DNA from: Coriaria nepalensis
Taxonomy: Eukaryota; Streptophyta; Magnoliopsida; Cucurbitales; Coriariaceae
Assembly (NCBI GenBank): GCA_027186245.1
Contig: CP114482.1
Span: 24,943,209 to 25,007,208 of the forward strand
Reading direction: 5' to 3'
Length of the DNA stretch: 64,000 nt
Positions 50,841-63,253 of this stretch are shown here, one piece after another. The notes below the pieces were generated by a model that was given only the letters and a program-made list of their open reading frames with translations, had not been told where the DNA came from and ran no database searches. Within the stretch, counting starts at the first letter, position 1; each line of letters begins with the position of its first letter. A program made the translations under genes and the position numbers.

Positions 50841-53800
50841 AATTGGAAGTTCTGAACGAAAGTAGTGTTTGAACTGCGAAAAAGTGGAATTCTTTCGACT
50901 TACTTTTAATTGATTTAATGAGTAGAGAAGACTCAATGACACTATTTTAAGGCTAGACAAACGCATAATTGCCTTCAATAGATCAATTGCAAGTTTTGCA
51001 CAAAAGTTGTGTTTGAAATGCGAAAATAAAAGTTGTTTGAATTGATTTCGTATGATTTATTGACTAAAAGTGACTCAATGACATGATTTTAAGGCTATAC
51101 AAATGCATAGTTGCCTTCAAAAGATCCATTGCAAATTATGCACGAAAGTCGTGGTTGAAGTGCGAAAATAGATTTCGTTCGAATTGTTTTGAAGTGATTT
51201 AATTACTAGAAGAGACTCAATGACATGATTTCAAGGCTAAATAATGGGTAATTTACTTGATTAGATCAATCGCAAGTTATGCACAAAAGTCTCATTTAAA
51301 TAGCGAAAATAGGGTTCTTTCGAACTGCTTTCAAATGATTTGATGACTACAAGACACTCAATGACATGATTTTAAGGCTAAAAAGATGCATAGTTGCCTT
51401 CAATGGTTAAATTTGAAGTTCTGAACGAAAGTCGTGTTTGAAGTGCGAAAAAAGAGAATTCTTTCGACTTACTTTTAATTGATTTAATGAGTAAAGAAGA
51501 CTCAATGACACTATTTTAAGGCTAGACAAACGCATAATTGCCTTCAATAGATCAATTGCATGTTTTGCACAAAAGTTGTGTTTGAAATGCGAAAATAGAA
51601 TTTGTTTGAATTGATTACATATGATTTATTGACTAAAAGTGGCTCAATGACCTGGTTTTGAGGCTATACAAATGCATAGTTGCCTTCAAAAGATCCATTG
51701 CAAATTATGCACGAAAGTCGTGGTTCAAGTGCGAAAATAGATTTCGTTCGAATTGCTTTGAAGTGATTTAATCACTAGAAGAGACACAATGACATGATTT
51801 CAAGGCTAAAGAATGGGTCATTTTACTTGAATAGATCAATCGCAAGTTATGCACAAAGGTCTCGTTTAAAGAGCGAAAATAGAATTCGTTCGAATTGCTT
51901 TCAAATGATTTGATAACTACAAGAGACTCAATGACATGATTTTAAGGCTAAAAAGATGCATAGTTGCCTTCAATGGTTGAATTGGAAGTTCTGAACGATA
52001 GTCGTGTTTGAAGTGCGAAAAAATGGAATTCTTTCGACTTACATCGAATTGATTTAATGACTAGAGAAGACTCAATGACATGATTTTAAGGCTAAACAAA
52101 CTCATAATTGCCTTCAATAGATCAATTACATGTTTTGCACAAAAGTTGTGTTTGAAATGCGAAAATAGAATTTGTTTGAATTGATTTCGTATGATTTATT
52201 GACTAAAAGTGACTCAATGACATGATTTTAAGGCTATACAAATGCATAGTTTCCTTCAAAAGATCCATTGCAAATTATGCACGAAAGTCGTGGTTCAAGT
52301 GCGAAAATAGATTTCGTTCGAATTGCTTTGAAGTGATTTAATTACTAGATGAGACTCAATGACATGATTTCAAGGCTAAACAATGGGTAATTTACTTGAA
52401 TAGATCAATCGCAATTTATGCACAAAAGTCTCATTTAAATAGCGAAAATAGGGTTCTTTCGAACTGCTTTCAAATGATTCGATGACTACAAGACACTCAA
52501 TGACATGATTTTAAGGCTAAAAAGATGCATAGTTGCCTTCAATGGTTAAATTTGAAGTTCTGAACGAAAGTCGTGTTTGAAGTGCGAAAAAAGAGAATTC
52601 TTTCGACTTACTTTTAATTGATTTAATGAGTAGAGAAGAATCAATGACACAATGTTAAGGCTAAACAAACGCATCATTGCCTTCAATAGATCAATTGCAT
52701 GTTTTGCACAAAAGTTGTGTTTGAAATGTGAAAATAAAATTTGTTTGAATTGATTTCGTATGATTCATGGACTCAAAGTGGCTCAATGACCTGATTTTAA
52801 GGCTATACAAATGCATAGTTGCCTTCAAAATCTCCATTGCAAATTATGCACGAAAGTCGTGGTTGAAGTGCGAAAATAGATTTCGTTCAAATTCCTTTGA
52901 AGTGATTTAATTACTAGAAGAGACTCAATGACATGATTTCAAGGCTGAACAATGGGTAATTTACTTGAATAGATCAATCGCAAGTTATGCACAAGAGTCT
53001 CATTTAAATAGCGAAAATAGGGTTCTTTCGAACTGCTTTCAAATGATTTGATGACTACAAGACACTCAATGACATGATTTTAAGGCAAAAAAGATGCATA
53101 GTTGCCTTCAATGGTTGAATTGGAAGTTCTGAATGAAAGTCGTGTTTGAAAAGCGAAAAAATAGAATTCTTTCGACTTACTTTTAATTGATTTAATGAGT
53201 AGAGAAGACTCAATGACACGATTTTAAGGCTAAAAAAACGCATCATTGCCTTCAATAGATCAATTGCATGTTTTGCACAAAAGTTGTGTTTGAAATGCGA
53301 AAATAGAATTTGTTTGAATAGATTTCATATAATTTATAGACTAAAAGTGGCTCAATGACCTGATTTTAAGGCTATACAAATGCATAATTGCCTTCAAAAG
53401 ATCCATTGCAAATTATGCACGAAAGTCGTGGTTCAAGTGCGAAAATAGATTTCGGTCGAATTGCTTTGAAGTGATTTAATTACTAGAAGAGAGACAATGA
53501 CATGATTTCAAGGCTAAAGAATGGGTAATTTTACTTGAATAGATCAATCGCAAGTTATGCACAAAAGTCTCGTTTAAAGAGCAAAAATAGAATTCGTTCG
53601 AATTGCTTTCAAATGATTTGATGACAACAAGAGACTCAATGACATGATTTTAAGGCTAAAAAGATGCATAGTTGCCTTCAATGGTTGAATTGGAAGTTCT
53701 GAACGATAGTCGTGTTTGAAGTGCGAAAAAATGGAATTCTTTCGACTTACATCGAATTGATTTAATGACTAGAGAAGACTCAATGACATGATTTTAAGGC

Positions 53801-54256
53801 TAAACAAACTCATAATTGCCTTCAATAGATCAATTACATGTTTTGCACAAAAGTTGTGTTTGAAATGTGAAAATAGAATTTGTTTGAATTGATTTCGTAT
53901 GATTTATTGACTAAAAGTGACTCAATGACATGATTTTAAGGCTATACAAATGCATAGTTTCCTTCAAAAGATCCATTGCAAATTATGCACGAAAGTCGTG
54001 GTTCAAGTGCGAAAATAGATTTCGTTCGAATTGCTTTGAAGTGATTTAATTACTAGATGAGACTCAATGACATGATTTCAAGGCTAAACAATGGGTAATT
54101 TACTTGAATAGATCAATCGCAATTTATGCACAAAAGTCTCATTTAAATAGCGAAAATAGGGTTCTTTCGAACTGCTTTCAAATGATTTGATGACTACAAG
54201 ACACTCAATGACATGATTTTAAGGCTAAAAAGATGCATAGTTGCCTTCAATGGTTA
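50841..54256 (+). repeat. Third HOR subfamily, triplet-organised part 1
   Basis: B anchors at 50,841, 51,410, 51,980, 52,549, 53,118 and 53,688 have intervals of 569-570 bp. A new A lineage appears (AAATAGCGAAAATAGGGTT, then CGAACTGC), present in two HORs of three, while the third keeps AAAGAGC. The odd HOR of each triplet also has GAATGGGT(A/C)ATTTTACTTG with an extra T in D (51,811 and 53,520) and a B with ACATCGAATTG. Repeat distance of the triplet is about 1,708 bp. Confidence 0.8.
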
Positions 54257-54696
54257 AATTTGAAGTTCTAAACGAAAGTCGTGTTTGAAGTGCGAAAAAA
54301 TAGAATTCTTTCGACTTACTTTTAATTGATTTAATGAGTAGAGAAGACTCAATGACACGATGTTAAGGCTAAACAAACGCATCATTGCCTTCAATAGATC
54401 AATTGCATGTTTTGCACAAAAGTTGTGTTTGAAATGCGAAAATAGAATTTGTTTGAATAGATTCCATATAATTTATAGACTAAAAGTGGCTCAATGACCT
54501 GATTTTAAGGCTATACAAATGCATAGTTGCCTTCAAAATATCCATGACATGATTAATCGCAATTTATGCACAAAAGTCTCATTTAAATAGCGAAAATAGG
54601 GTTCTTTCGAACTGCTTTCAAATGATTTGATGACTACAAGACACTCAATGACATGATTTTAAGGCTAAAAATATGCATAGTTGCCTTCAATGGTTA
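54257..54696 (+). repeat. 440-bp HOR lacking most of monomer D
   Basis: The B-to-B interval is 440 bp, 129 short. The C monomer ends CAAAATATCCAT, is followed by the nine bases GACATGATT (54,546-54,554), and then by AATCGCAATTTATGC of monomer A. Compared with an intact HOR this equals two losses of 92 bp and 37 bp on either side of a 9-bp remnant of D, which sum to 129. The HOR is also an extra member of the triplet pattern of this region. Confidence 0.9.
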
Positions 54697-55283
54697 AATT
54701 TGAAGTTCTGAACGAAAGTCGTGTTTGAAGTGCGAAAAAATAGAATTCTTTCGACTTACTTTTAATTGATTTAATGAGTAGAGAAGACTAAATGACATGA
54801 TTTTAAGGCTAAACAAACGCATAATTGTCTTCAATAGATCAATTGCATGTTTTGCACAAAAGTTGTGTTTGAAATGCGAAAATAAAAGTTGTTTGAATTG
54901 ATTTCGTATGATTTATTGACTAAAAGTGGCTCAATGAAATGATTGTAAGGCTATACAAATGCATAGTTGCCTTCAGAAGATCCATTGCAAATTATGCACG
55001 AAAGTCGTGGTTCAAGTGCGAAAATAGATTTCGTTCGAATTGCTTTAAAGTGATTTAATTACTAGATGAGACTCAATTACTAGATGAGACTCAATGACAT
55101 GATTTCAAGGCTAAACAATGGGTAATTTACTTGAATAGATCAATCGCAATTTATGCACAAAAGTCTCATTTAAATAGCGAAAATAGGGTTCTTTCGAACT
55201 GCTTTCAAATGATTTGATGACTACAAGACACTCAATGACATGATTTTAAGGCTAAAAAGAGGCATAGTTTTCTTCCATGGTTG
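54697..55283 (+). repeat. 587-bp HOR with an 18-bp internal duplication
   Basis: The B-to-B interval is 587 bp, 18 bp longer than normal. The excess is the direct duplication in monomer D described at 55,057. Otherwise the unit is an ordinary HOR of the AAATAGCG lineage with the AAAATAAAAGTTGTTTG form of C. Confidence 0.9.
55057..55095 (+). repeat. 18-bp direct tandem duplication in monomer D
   Basis: AATTACTAGATGAGACTC is present at 55,057-55,074 and again at 55,075-55,092, followed by AAT of a third partial start. Other D monomers have a single copy. This looks like replication slippage and accounts exactly for the 587-bp HOR. Confidence 0.93.
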
Positions 55284-58200
55284 AATTGGATGTTCTGAAC
55301 GAAAGTCGTGTTTGAAATGCGAAAAAATAGAATTCTTTCGACTTACTTTGAATTGATTTAATGACTAGAGAAGACTAAATGACATGATTTTAAGGCTAAA
55401 CGAAAGCATAATTGCCTTCAATATATCAATTGCATGTTTTGCAAAAAAGTTGTGCTTGAAATGCGAAAATAGAATTTGTTTGAATTTATTTCGTATGATT
55501 TATTGACTCAAAGTGGCTCAATGACCTGATTTTGAGGCTATACAAATGCATAGTTGCCTTCAAAAGATCCATTGCAAATTATGCACGAAAGTCGTGGTTC
55601 AAGTGCGAAAATAGATTTCGTTCGAATTGCTTTGAAGTGATTTAATTACTAGAAGAGACACAATGACATGATATCAAGGCTAAAGAATGGGTAATTTTAC
55701 TTGAATAGATCAATCGCAAGTTATGCACAAAAGTCTCGTTTAAAGAGCAAAAATAGAATTCGTTCGAATTGCTTTCAAATGATTTGATGACAACAAGAGA
55801 CTCAATGACATGATTTTAAGGCTAAAAAGATGCATAGTTGCCTTCAATGGTTGAATTGGAAGCTCTGAACGAAAGTCGTGTTTAAAGTGCGAAAAAATGG
55901 AATTCTTTCGACTTACTTTGAATTGATTTAATGAATAGAGAAGACTCAATTACATGATTTTAAGGCTAAACAAACGCATAATTGCCTTCAATAGATGAAT
56001 TACATGTTTTGCACAAAGGTTGTGTTTGAAATGCGAAAATAGAATTTGTTTGAATTGATTTCGTATGATTTATTGACTAAAAGTGACTCAATGACATGAT
56101 TTTAAGGCTATACAAATGCATAGTTTCCTTCAAAAGATCCATTGCAAATTATGCACGAAAGTCGTGGTTCAAGTGCGAAAATAGATTTCATTCGAATTCC
56201 TTTGAAGTGATTTAATTACTAGAAGAGACTCAGTGACATGATTTCAAGGCTAAACAATGGGTAATTTACTTGAATAGATCAATCGCAAGTTATGCACAAA
56301 AGTCTCATTTAAATAGCGAAAATAGGGTTATTTCAAACTGCTTTCAAATGATTTGATGACTACAAGACACTCAATGACATGATTTTAAGGCTAAAAAGAT
56401 GCATAGTTGCCTTCAATGGTTGAATTTGAAGTTCTGAACGAAAGTCGTGTTTGAAAAGCGAAAAAATAGAATTCTTTCGACTTACTTTGAATTGTTTTGA
56501 TAACTAGAGAAGACTCAATGACACGATTTTAAGGCTAGACGAACACATAATTGCCTTCAATAGATCAATTGCATGTTTTGCACAAAAGTTGTGTTTGAAA
56601 TGCGAAAATAAAAGTTGTTTGAATTGATTTCTTATGATTTATTGACTAAAAGTGGCTCAATGAAATGATTGTAAGGTTATACAAATGCATAGTTGCCTTC
56701 AAAATGTCCATCGCATATTATGCACGAAAGTCGTGGTTGAAGTGCGAAAATAGATTTCGTTCGAATTCCTTTGAAGTGATTTAATTACTAGAAGAGACTC
56801 AGTGACATGATTTCAAGGCTAAACAATGGGTAATTTACTTGAATAGATCAATCGCAAGTTATGCACAAAAGTCTCATTTAAATAGCGAAAATAGGGTTCT
56901 TTCAAATTGCTTTCAAATGATTTGATGACAAGAAGAGACTCAGTAACATGATTTTAAGGCTAAAGAGATGCATAGTTGCCTTCAATGGTTGAATTGGAAG
57001 TTCTGAACGAAAGTCGTGTTTGAAGTGCGAAAAAATGGAATTCTTTCGACTTACTTTGAATTGATTTAATGACTAGAGAAGACTCAATAACATGATTTTA
57101 AAGCTAAACAAACGCATAATTGCCTTCAATATATCAATTGCATGTTTTGCACAAAAGTTGTGCTTGAAATGCGAAAATAGAATTTGTTTGAATTTATTTC
57201 GAATGATTTATTGACTCAAAGTGGCTCAATGACCTGATTTTGAGGCTATACAAATGCATAGTTGCCTTCAAAAGATCCATTGCAAATTATGCCTGAAAGT
57301 CGTGGTTCAAGTGCGAAAATAGATTTCGTTCGAATTGCTTTGAAGTGATTTAATTACTAGAAGAGACACAATGACAAGATTTCAAGGCTAAAGAATGGGT
57401 AATTTTACTTGAATAGATCAATCGCAAGTTATGCACAAAAGTCTTGTTTAAAGAGCAAAAATAGAATTCGTTCGAATTGCTTTCAAATGATTTGATGACA
57501 ACAAGAGACTCAATGACATGATTTTAAGGCTAAAAAGATGCATAGTTGCCTTCAATGGTTGAATTGGAAGTTCTGAACGAAAGTCGTGTTTAAAGTGCGA
57601 AAAAATGGAATTCTTTCGACTTACATCGAATTGATTTAATGACTAGAGAAGACTCAATGACATGATTTTAAGGCTAAACAAACGCATAATTGCCTTCAAT
57701 AGATCAATTACATGTTTTGCACAAAAGTTGTGTTTGAAATGCGAAAATAGAATTTGTTTGAATTGATTTCGTATGATTTATTGACTAAAAGTGACTCAAT
57801 GACATGATTTTAAGGCTATACAAATGCATAGTTTCCTTCAAAAGATCCATTGCAAATTATGCACGAAAGTCGTGGTTCAAGTGCGAAAATAGATTTCGTT
57901 CGAATTCCTTAGAGATGATTTAATTACTAGAAGAGACTCAATGACATGATTTCAATGCTAAACAATGGGTAATTCAGTTGAATAGATCAATCGCAAGTTA
58001 TGCACAAAAGTCTCGTTTAAAGAGCGAAAATAGAATTCGTTCGAATTGCTTTCAAATGATTTGATAACTACAGGAGACTCAATGACATGATTTTAAGGCT
58101 AAAAAGATGCATAGTTGCCTTCAATGGTTTAATTGGAAGTTCTGAACGATAGTCGTGTTTGAAGTGCGAAAAAATGGAATTCTTTCGACTTACATCGAAT

Positions 58201-59836
58201 TGATTTAATGACTAGAGAAGACTCAATGACATGATTTTAAGGCTAAACAAACGCATAATTGCCTTCAATAGATCAATTACATGTTTTGCACAAAAGTTGT
58301 GTTTGAAATGCGAAAATGGAATTTGTTTCAATTGATTTCGTATGATTTATTGACTAAAAGTGACTCAATGACATGATTTTAAGGCTATACAAATGCATAG
58401 TTGCCTTCAAAAGATCCATTGCAAATTATGCACGAAAGTCGTGGTTCAAGTGCGAAAATAGATTTCGTTCGAATTCCTTTGAAGTGATTTAATTACTAGA
58501 AGAGACTCAGTGACATGATTTCAAGGCTAAACAATGGGTAATTTAGTTGAATAGATCAATCGCAGGTTATGCACAAAAGTCTCATTTGAATAGCGAAAAT
58601 AGGGTTATTTCAAACTGCTTTCAAATGATTTGATGACTACAAGACACTCAATGACATGATTTTAAGGCTAAAAAGATGCATAGTTCCTTCAATGGTTGAA
58701 TTGGAAGTTCTGAACGAAAGTCGTGTTTGAAAAGCGAAAAAATAGAATTCTTTCGACTTACTTTGAATTGATTTAATGACTAGAGAAGACTCAATGACAC
58801 GATTTTAAGGCTAGACAAACGCATAATTGCCTTCAATAGACCAATTGCATGTTTTGCACAAAAATTGTGTTTGAAATGCGAAAATAAAAGTTGTTTGAAT
58901 TGATTTCGTATGATTTATTGACTAAAAGTGGCTCAATGAAATGATTGTAAGGCTATACAAATGCATAGTTGCCTTCAAAATATCCATCGCAAATTATGCA
59001 TGAAAGTCGTGGTTGAAGTGCGGAAATAGATTTCGTTCGAATTCCTTTGAAGTGATTTAATTACTATAAGAGACTCAGTGACATGATTTCAAGGCTAAAC
59101 AATGGGTAATTTACTTGAATAGATCAATCGCAATTTATGCACAAAAGTCTCATTTAAATAGCGAAAATAGGGTTCTTTCGAACTGCTTTCAAATGATTTG
59201 ATGACTACAAGACACTCAATGACATGATTTTAAGGCTAAAAATATGCATAGTTGCCTTCAATGGTTAAATTGGAAGTTCTGAACGAAAGTCGTGTTTGAA
59301 GTGCGAAAAAATAGAATTCTTTCGACTTTCTTTTAATTGATTTAATGAGTAGAGAAGACTCAATGACACGATGTTAAGGCTAGACAAACGCATCATTGCC
59401 TTCAATAGATCAATTACATGTTTTGCACAAAAGTTGTGTTTGAAATGCGAAAATAGAATTTGTTTGAATAGATTTCATATAATTTATAGACTAAAAGTGG
59501 CTCAATGACCTGATTTTAAGGCTATACAAATGCATAGTTGCCTTCAAAATATCCATCGCAAATTATGCATGAAAGTCGTGGTTGAAGTGCGAAAATAGAT
59601 TTCGTTCGAATTGCTTTGAAGTGATTTAATTACTAGATGAGACTCAATGACATGATTTCAAGGCTAAACAATGGCTAATTTACTTGAATAGATCAATCGC
59701 AATTTATGCACAAAAGTCTCGTTTAAAGAGCGAAAATAGAATTCGTTCGAATTGCTTTCAAATGATTTGATAACTACAAGAGACTCAATGACATGATTTT
59801 AAGGCTAAAAAGATGCATAGTTGCCTTCAATGGTTG
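55284..59836 (+). repeat. Third HOR subfamily, triplet-organised part 2
   Basis: B anchors at 55,284, 55,854, 56,423, 56,992, 57,562, 58,131, 58,699 and 59,268 have intervals of 568-570 bp. The extra-T D variant GAATGGGTAATTTTAC is at 55,686 and 57,394, 1,708 bp apart. The ACATCGAATTG B variant is in the HORs of 57,562, 58,131 and 59,837. CAAAGTGGCTCAATG with GATTTTGAGGCTA in C and GAAATGATTGTAAGG appear repeatedly. From 58,131 the triplet order becomes irregular. Confidence 0.78.
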
Positions 59837-62074
59837 AATTGGAAGTTCTGAACGATAGTCGTGTTTGAAGTGCGAAAAAATGGAATTCTTTCGACTTACA
59901 TCGAATTGATTTAATGACTAGAGAAGACTCAATGACATGATTTTAAGGCTAAACGAAAGCATAATTGCCTTCAATAGACCAATTGCATGTTTTGCACAAA
60001 AGTTGTGTTTGAAATGCGAAAATAGAATTTGTTTGAATTGATTTCGTACGATTTATTGACTAAAAGTGACTCAATCAAAATGATTGTAAGGCTATACAAA
60101 TGCATAGTTGCCTTCAAAAGATCCATTGCAAATTATGCACGAAAGTCGTGGTTCAAGTGCGAAAATAGATTTCGTTCGAATTGCTTTGACGTGATTTAAT
60201 TACTAGGTGAGACTCAATGACATGATTTCAAGGCTAAACAATGGGTAATTTACTTGAATAGATCAATCGCAATTTATGCACAAAAGTCTCGTTTAAAGAG
60301 CGAAAATGGAATTCGTTCGAATTGCTGTCAAATGATTTGATGACAACAAGAGACTCAATTACATGATTTTAAGGCTAAAAAGATGCATAGTTGCTTTCAA
60401 TGGTTGAATTGGAAGTTCTGAACGAAAGTCGTGTTTGAAATGCGAAAAAATAGAATTCTTTCGACTTACTTTTAATTGATTTAATGACTAGAGAAGACTC
60501 AGTGACATGATTTTAAGGCTAAACGAAAGCATAATTGCCTTCAATAGACCAATTGCATGTTTTGCACAAAAGTTGTGTTTGAAATGCGAAAATAGAATTT
60601 GTTTGAATTGATTTCGAATGATTTATTGACTAAAAGTGACTCAATGAATATGATTGTAAGGCTATACAAATGCATAGTTGCCTTCGAAAGATCCATTGCA
60701 AATTATGCACGAAAGTCGTTGTTCAAGTGCGAAAATAGATTTCGTTCGAATTGCTTTGAAGTGATTTAATTACTAGATGGGACTCAATGACATGATTTCA
60801 AGGCTAAACAATGGGTAATTTACTTGAATAGATCAATCGCAATTTATGCACAAAAGTCTCGTTTAAAGAGCGAAAATAGAATTCGTTCGAATTGCTTTCA
60901 AATGATTTGATGACAACAAGAGACTCAATTACATTATTTTAAGGCTAAAAAGATGCATAGTTGCTTTCAATGGTTGAATTGGAAGTTCTGAATGAAAGTC
61001 GTGTTTGAAATGCGAAAAAATAGAATTCTTTCGACTTACTTTTAATTGATTTAATGACTAGAGAAGACTCAACGACATGATTTTAAGGCTAAACGAAAGC
61101 ATAATTGCCTTCAATAGACCAATTGCATGTTTTGCACAAAAGTTGTGTTTGAAATGCGAAAATAGAATTTGTTTGAATTGATTTCGTATGATTTACTGAC
61201 TAAAAGTGACTCAATGAAATGATTGTAAGGCTATACAAATGCATAGTTGCCTTCAAAAGATCCATTGCAAATTATGCACGAAAGTCGTGGTTCAAGTGCG
61301 AAAATAGATTTCGTTCGAATTGCTTTGAAGTGATTTAATTACTAGGTGAGAATCAATCACATGATTTCAAGGCTAAACAATGGGTAATTTACTTGAATAG
61401 ATCAATCGCAATTTATGCACAAAAGTCTCGTTTAAAGAGCGAAAATAGAATTCGTTCGAATTGCTTTCAAATGATTTGATGACAACAAGAGACTCAATTA
61501 CATGATTTTAAGGCTAAAAAGATGCATAGTTGCCTTCAATGGTTGAATTGGAAGTTCTGAACGAAAGTCGTGTTTGAAATGCGAAAAAATAGAATTCTTT
61601 CGACTTACTTTTAATTGATTTAATGACTAGAGAAGACTCAATGACATGATTTTAAGGCTAAACGAAAGCATAATTGCCTTCAATAGACCAATTGCATGTT
61701 TTGCACAAAAGTTGTGTTTGAAATGCGAAAATAGAATTTGTTTGAATTGATTTCGTATGATTTATTGACTAAAAGTGACTCAATGAAATGATTGTAAGGC
61801 TATACAAATGCATAGTTGCCTTCAAAAGATCCATTGCAAATTATGCACGAAAGTCGTGGTTCAAGTGCGAAAATAGATTTCGTTCGAATTTCTTTGAAGT
61901 GATTTAATTACTAGGTGAGACTCAATGACATGATTTCAAGGCTAAACAATGGGTAATTTACCTGAATAGATCAATCGCAATTTATGCACAAAAGTCTCGT
62001 TTAAAGAGCGAAAATAGAATTTTTTCGAATTGCTTTCAAATGATTTGATGACAAAAAGAGACTCAATTACATGA
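59837..62074 (+). repeat. Locally homogenised run of about four HORs
   Basis: B anchors 59,837, 60,407, 60,977 and 61,546 have intervals of 569-570 bp. Consecutive units share a set of private variants: CAATAGACCAATTGC in C (59,965, 60,543, 61,113, 61,683), ATGATTGTAAGGCTA, ACTAGGTGAG or ACTAGATGGG in D and CTCAATTACAT in A. Identity between neighbours is high (about 98% by eye), which points to a recent local amplification of a single HOR. One unit has a small insertion (CTCAATCAAAATG at 60,070) and the next another (CAATGAATATG at 60,641). Confidence 0.85.
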
Positions 62075-63253
62075 TTTTAAGGCTGAAAAGATGCATAGTT
62101 GCCTTCAATGGTTGAATTGGAAGTTCTGAACGAAAGTCGTGTTTGAAGTGCGAAAAAATAGAATTCTTTCGACTTACTTTGAATTGATTTAATGAGTAGA
62201 GAAGACTCAATGACACGATTTTAAGGCTAGACAAACGCATAATTGGCTTCAATAGATCAGTTGCATGTTTTGCACAAAAGTTGTGTTTCAAATGCGAAAA
62301 TAAATGTTGTTTGAATTGATTTCGTATGATTTATTGACTAAAAGTGGCTCAATGACATTATTTTAAGGCTATAAAAATGCATAGTTGCCTTCAAAATATC
62401 CATTGCAAATTATGCACGAAAGTTGTGGTTGAAGTGCGAAAATAGATTTCGTTTGAATTGCTTTGAAGTGATTTAATTACTAGAAGAGACTCAATGGCAT
62501 GATTTCTAGGCTAAACAATGGGTAAGTTACTTGAATAGATCAATCGCAAGTTATGCAAAAAAGTCTCGTTTAAATAGCGAAAATAGGATTCTTTCGAATT
62601 GCTTTCAAATGATTTGATGACTACAAGAGACTCAATGACATGATTTTAAGGCTGAAAAGATGCATAGTTGCCTTCAATGGTTGAATTGGAAGTTCTGAAC
62701 GAAAGTCGTGTTTGAAATGCGCAAAAATAGAATTCTTTCGACTTACTTTGAATTGATTTAATGAGTAGAGAAGACTCAATGACACGATTTTAAGGCTAGA
62801 CAAACGCATAATTGGCTTCAATAGATCAGTTGCATGTTTTGCACAAAAGTTGTGTTTCAAATGCGAAAATAAATGTTGTTTGAATTGATTTCGTAGGATT
62901 TATTGACTAAAAGTGGCTCAATGACATTATTTTAAGGCTATAAAAATGCATAGTTGCCTTCAAAATATCCATTGCAAATTATGCACGAAAGTTGTGGTTG
63001 AAGTGCGAAAATAGATTTCGTTTGAATTGCTTTGAAGTGATTTAATTACTAGAAGAGACTCAATGGCATGATTTCTAGGCTAAACAATGGGTAATTTACT
63101 TGAATAGATCAATCGCAAGTTATGCAAAAAAGTCTCGTTTAAATAGCGAAAATAGGATTCTTTCGAATTGCTTTCAAATGATTTGATGACTACAAGAGAC
63201 TCAATGACATGATTTTAAGGCTGAAAAGATGCATAGTTGCCTTCAATGGTTGA
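62075..63253 (+). repeat. Two adjacent near-identical HORs plus start of a third
   Basis: The words GGCTGAAAAGATGC (62,082, 62,651, 63,220), ATTGGCTTCAATAGATCAG (62,242, 62,811), GTGTTTCAAATGCG, AATAAATGTTGTTTG and CTATAAAAATGC recur at exactly 569 bp. Only a few differences separate the two full copies, for example AAATGCGCAAAAATAG in the second and CGTAGGATT against CGTATGATT. This is a very young duplication of one HOR. Confidence 0.88.
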
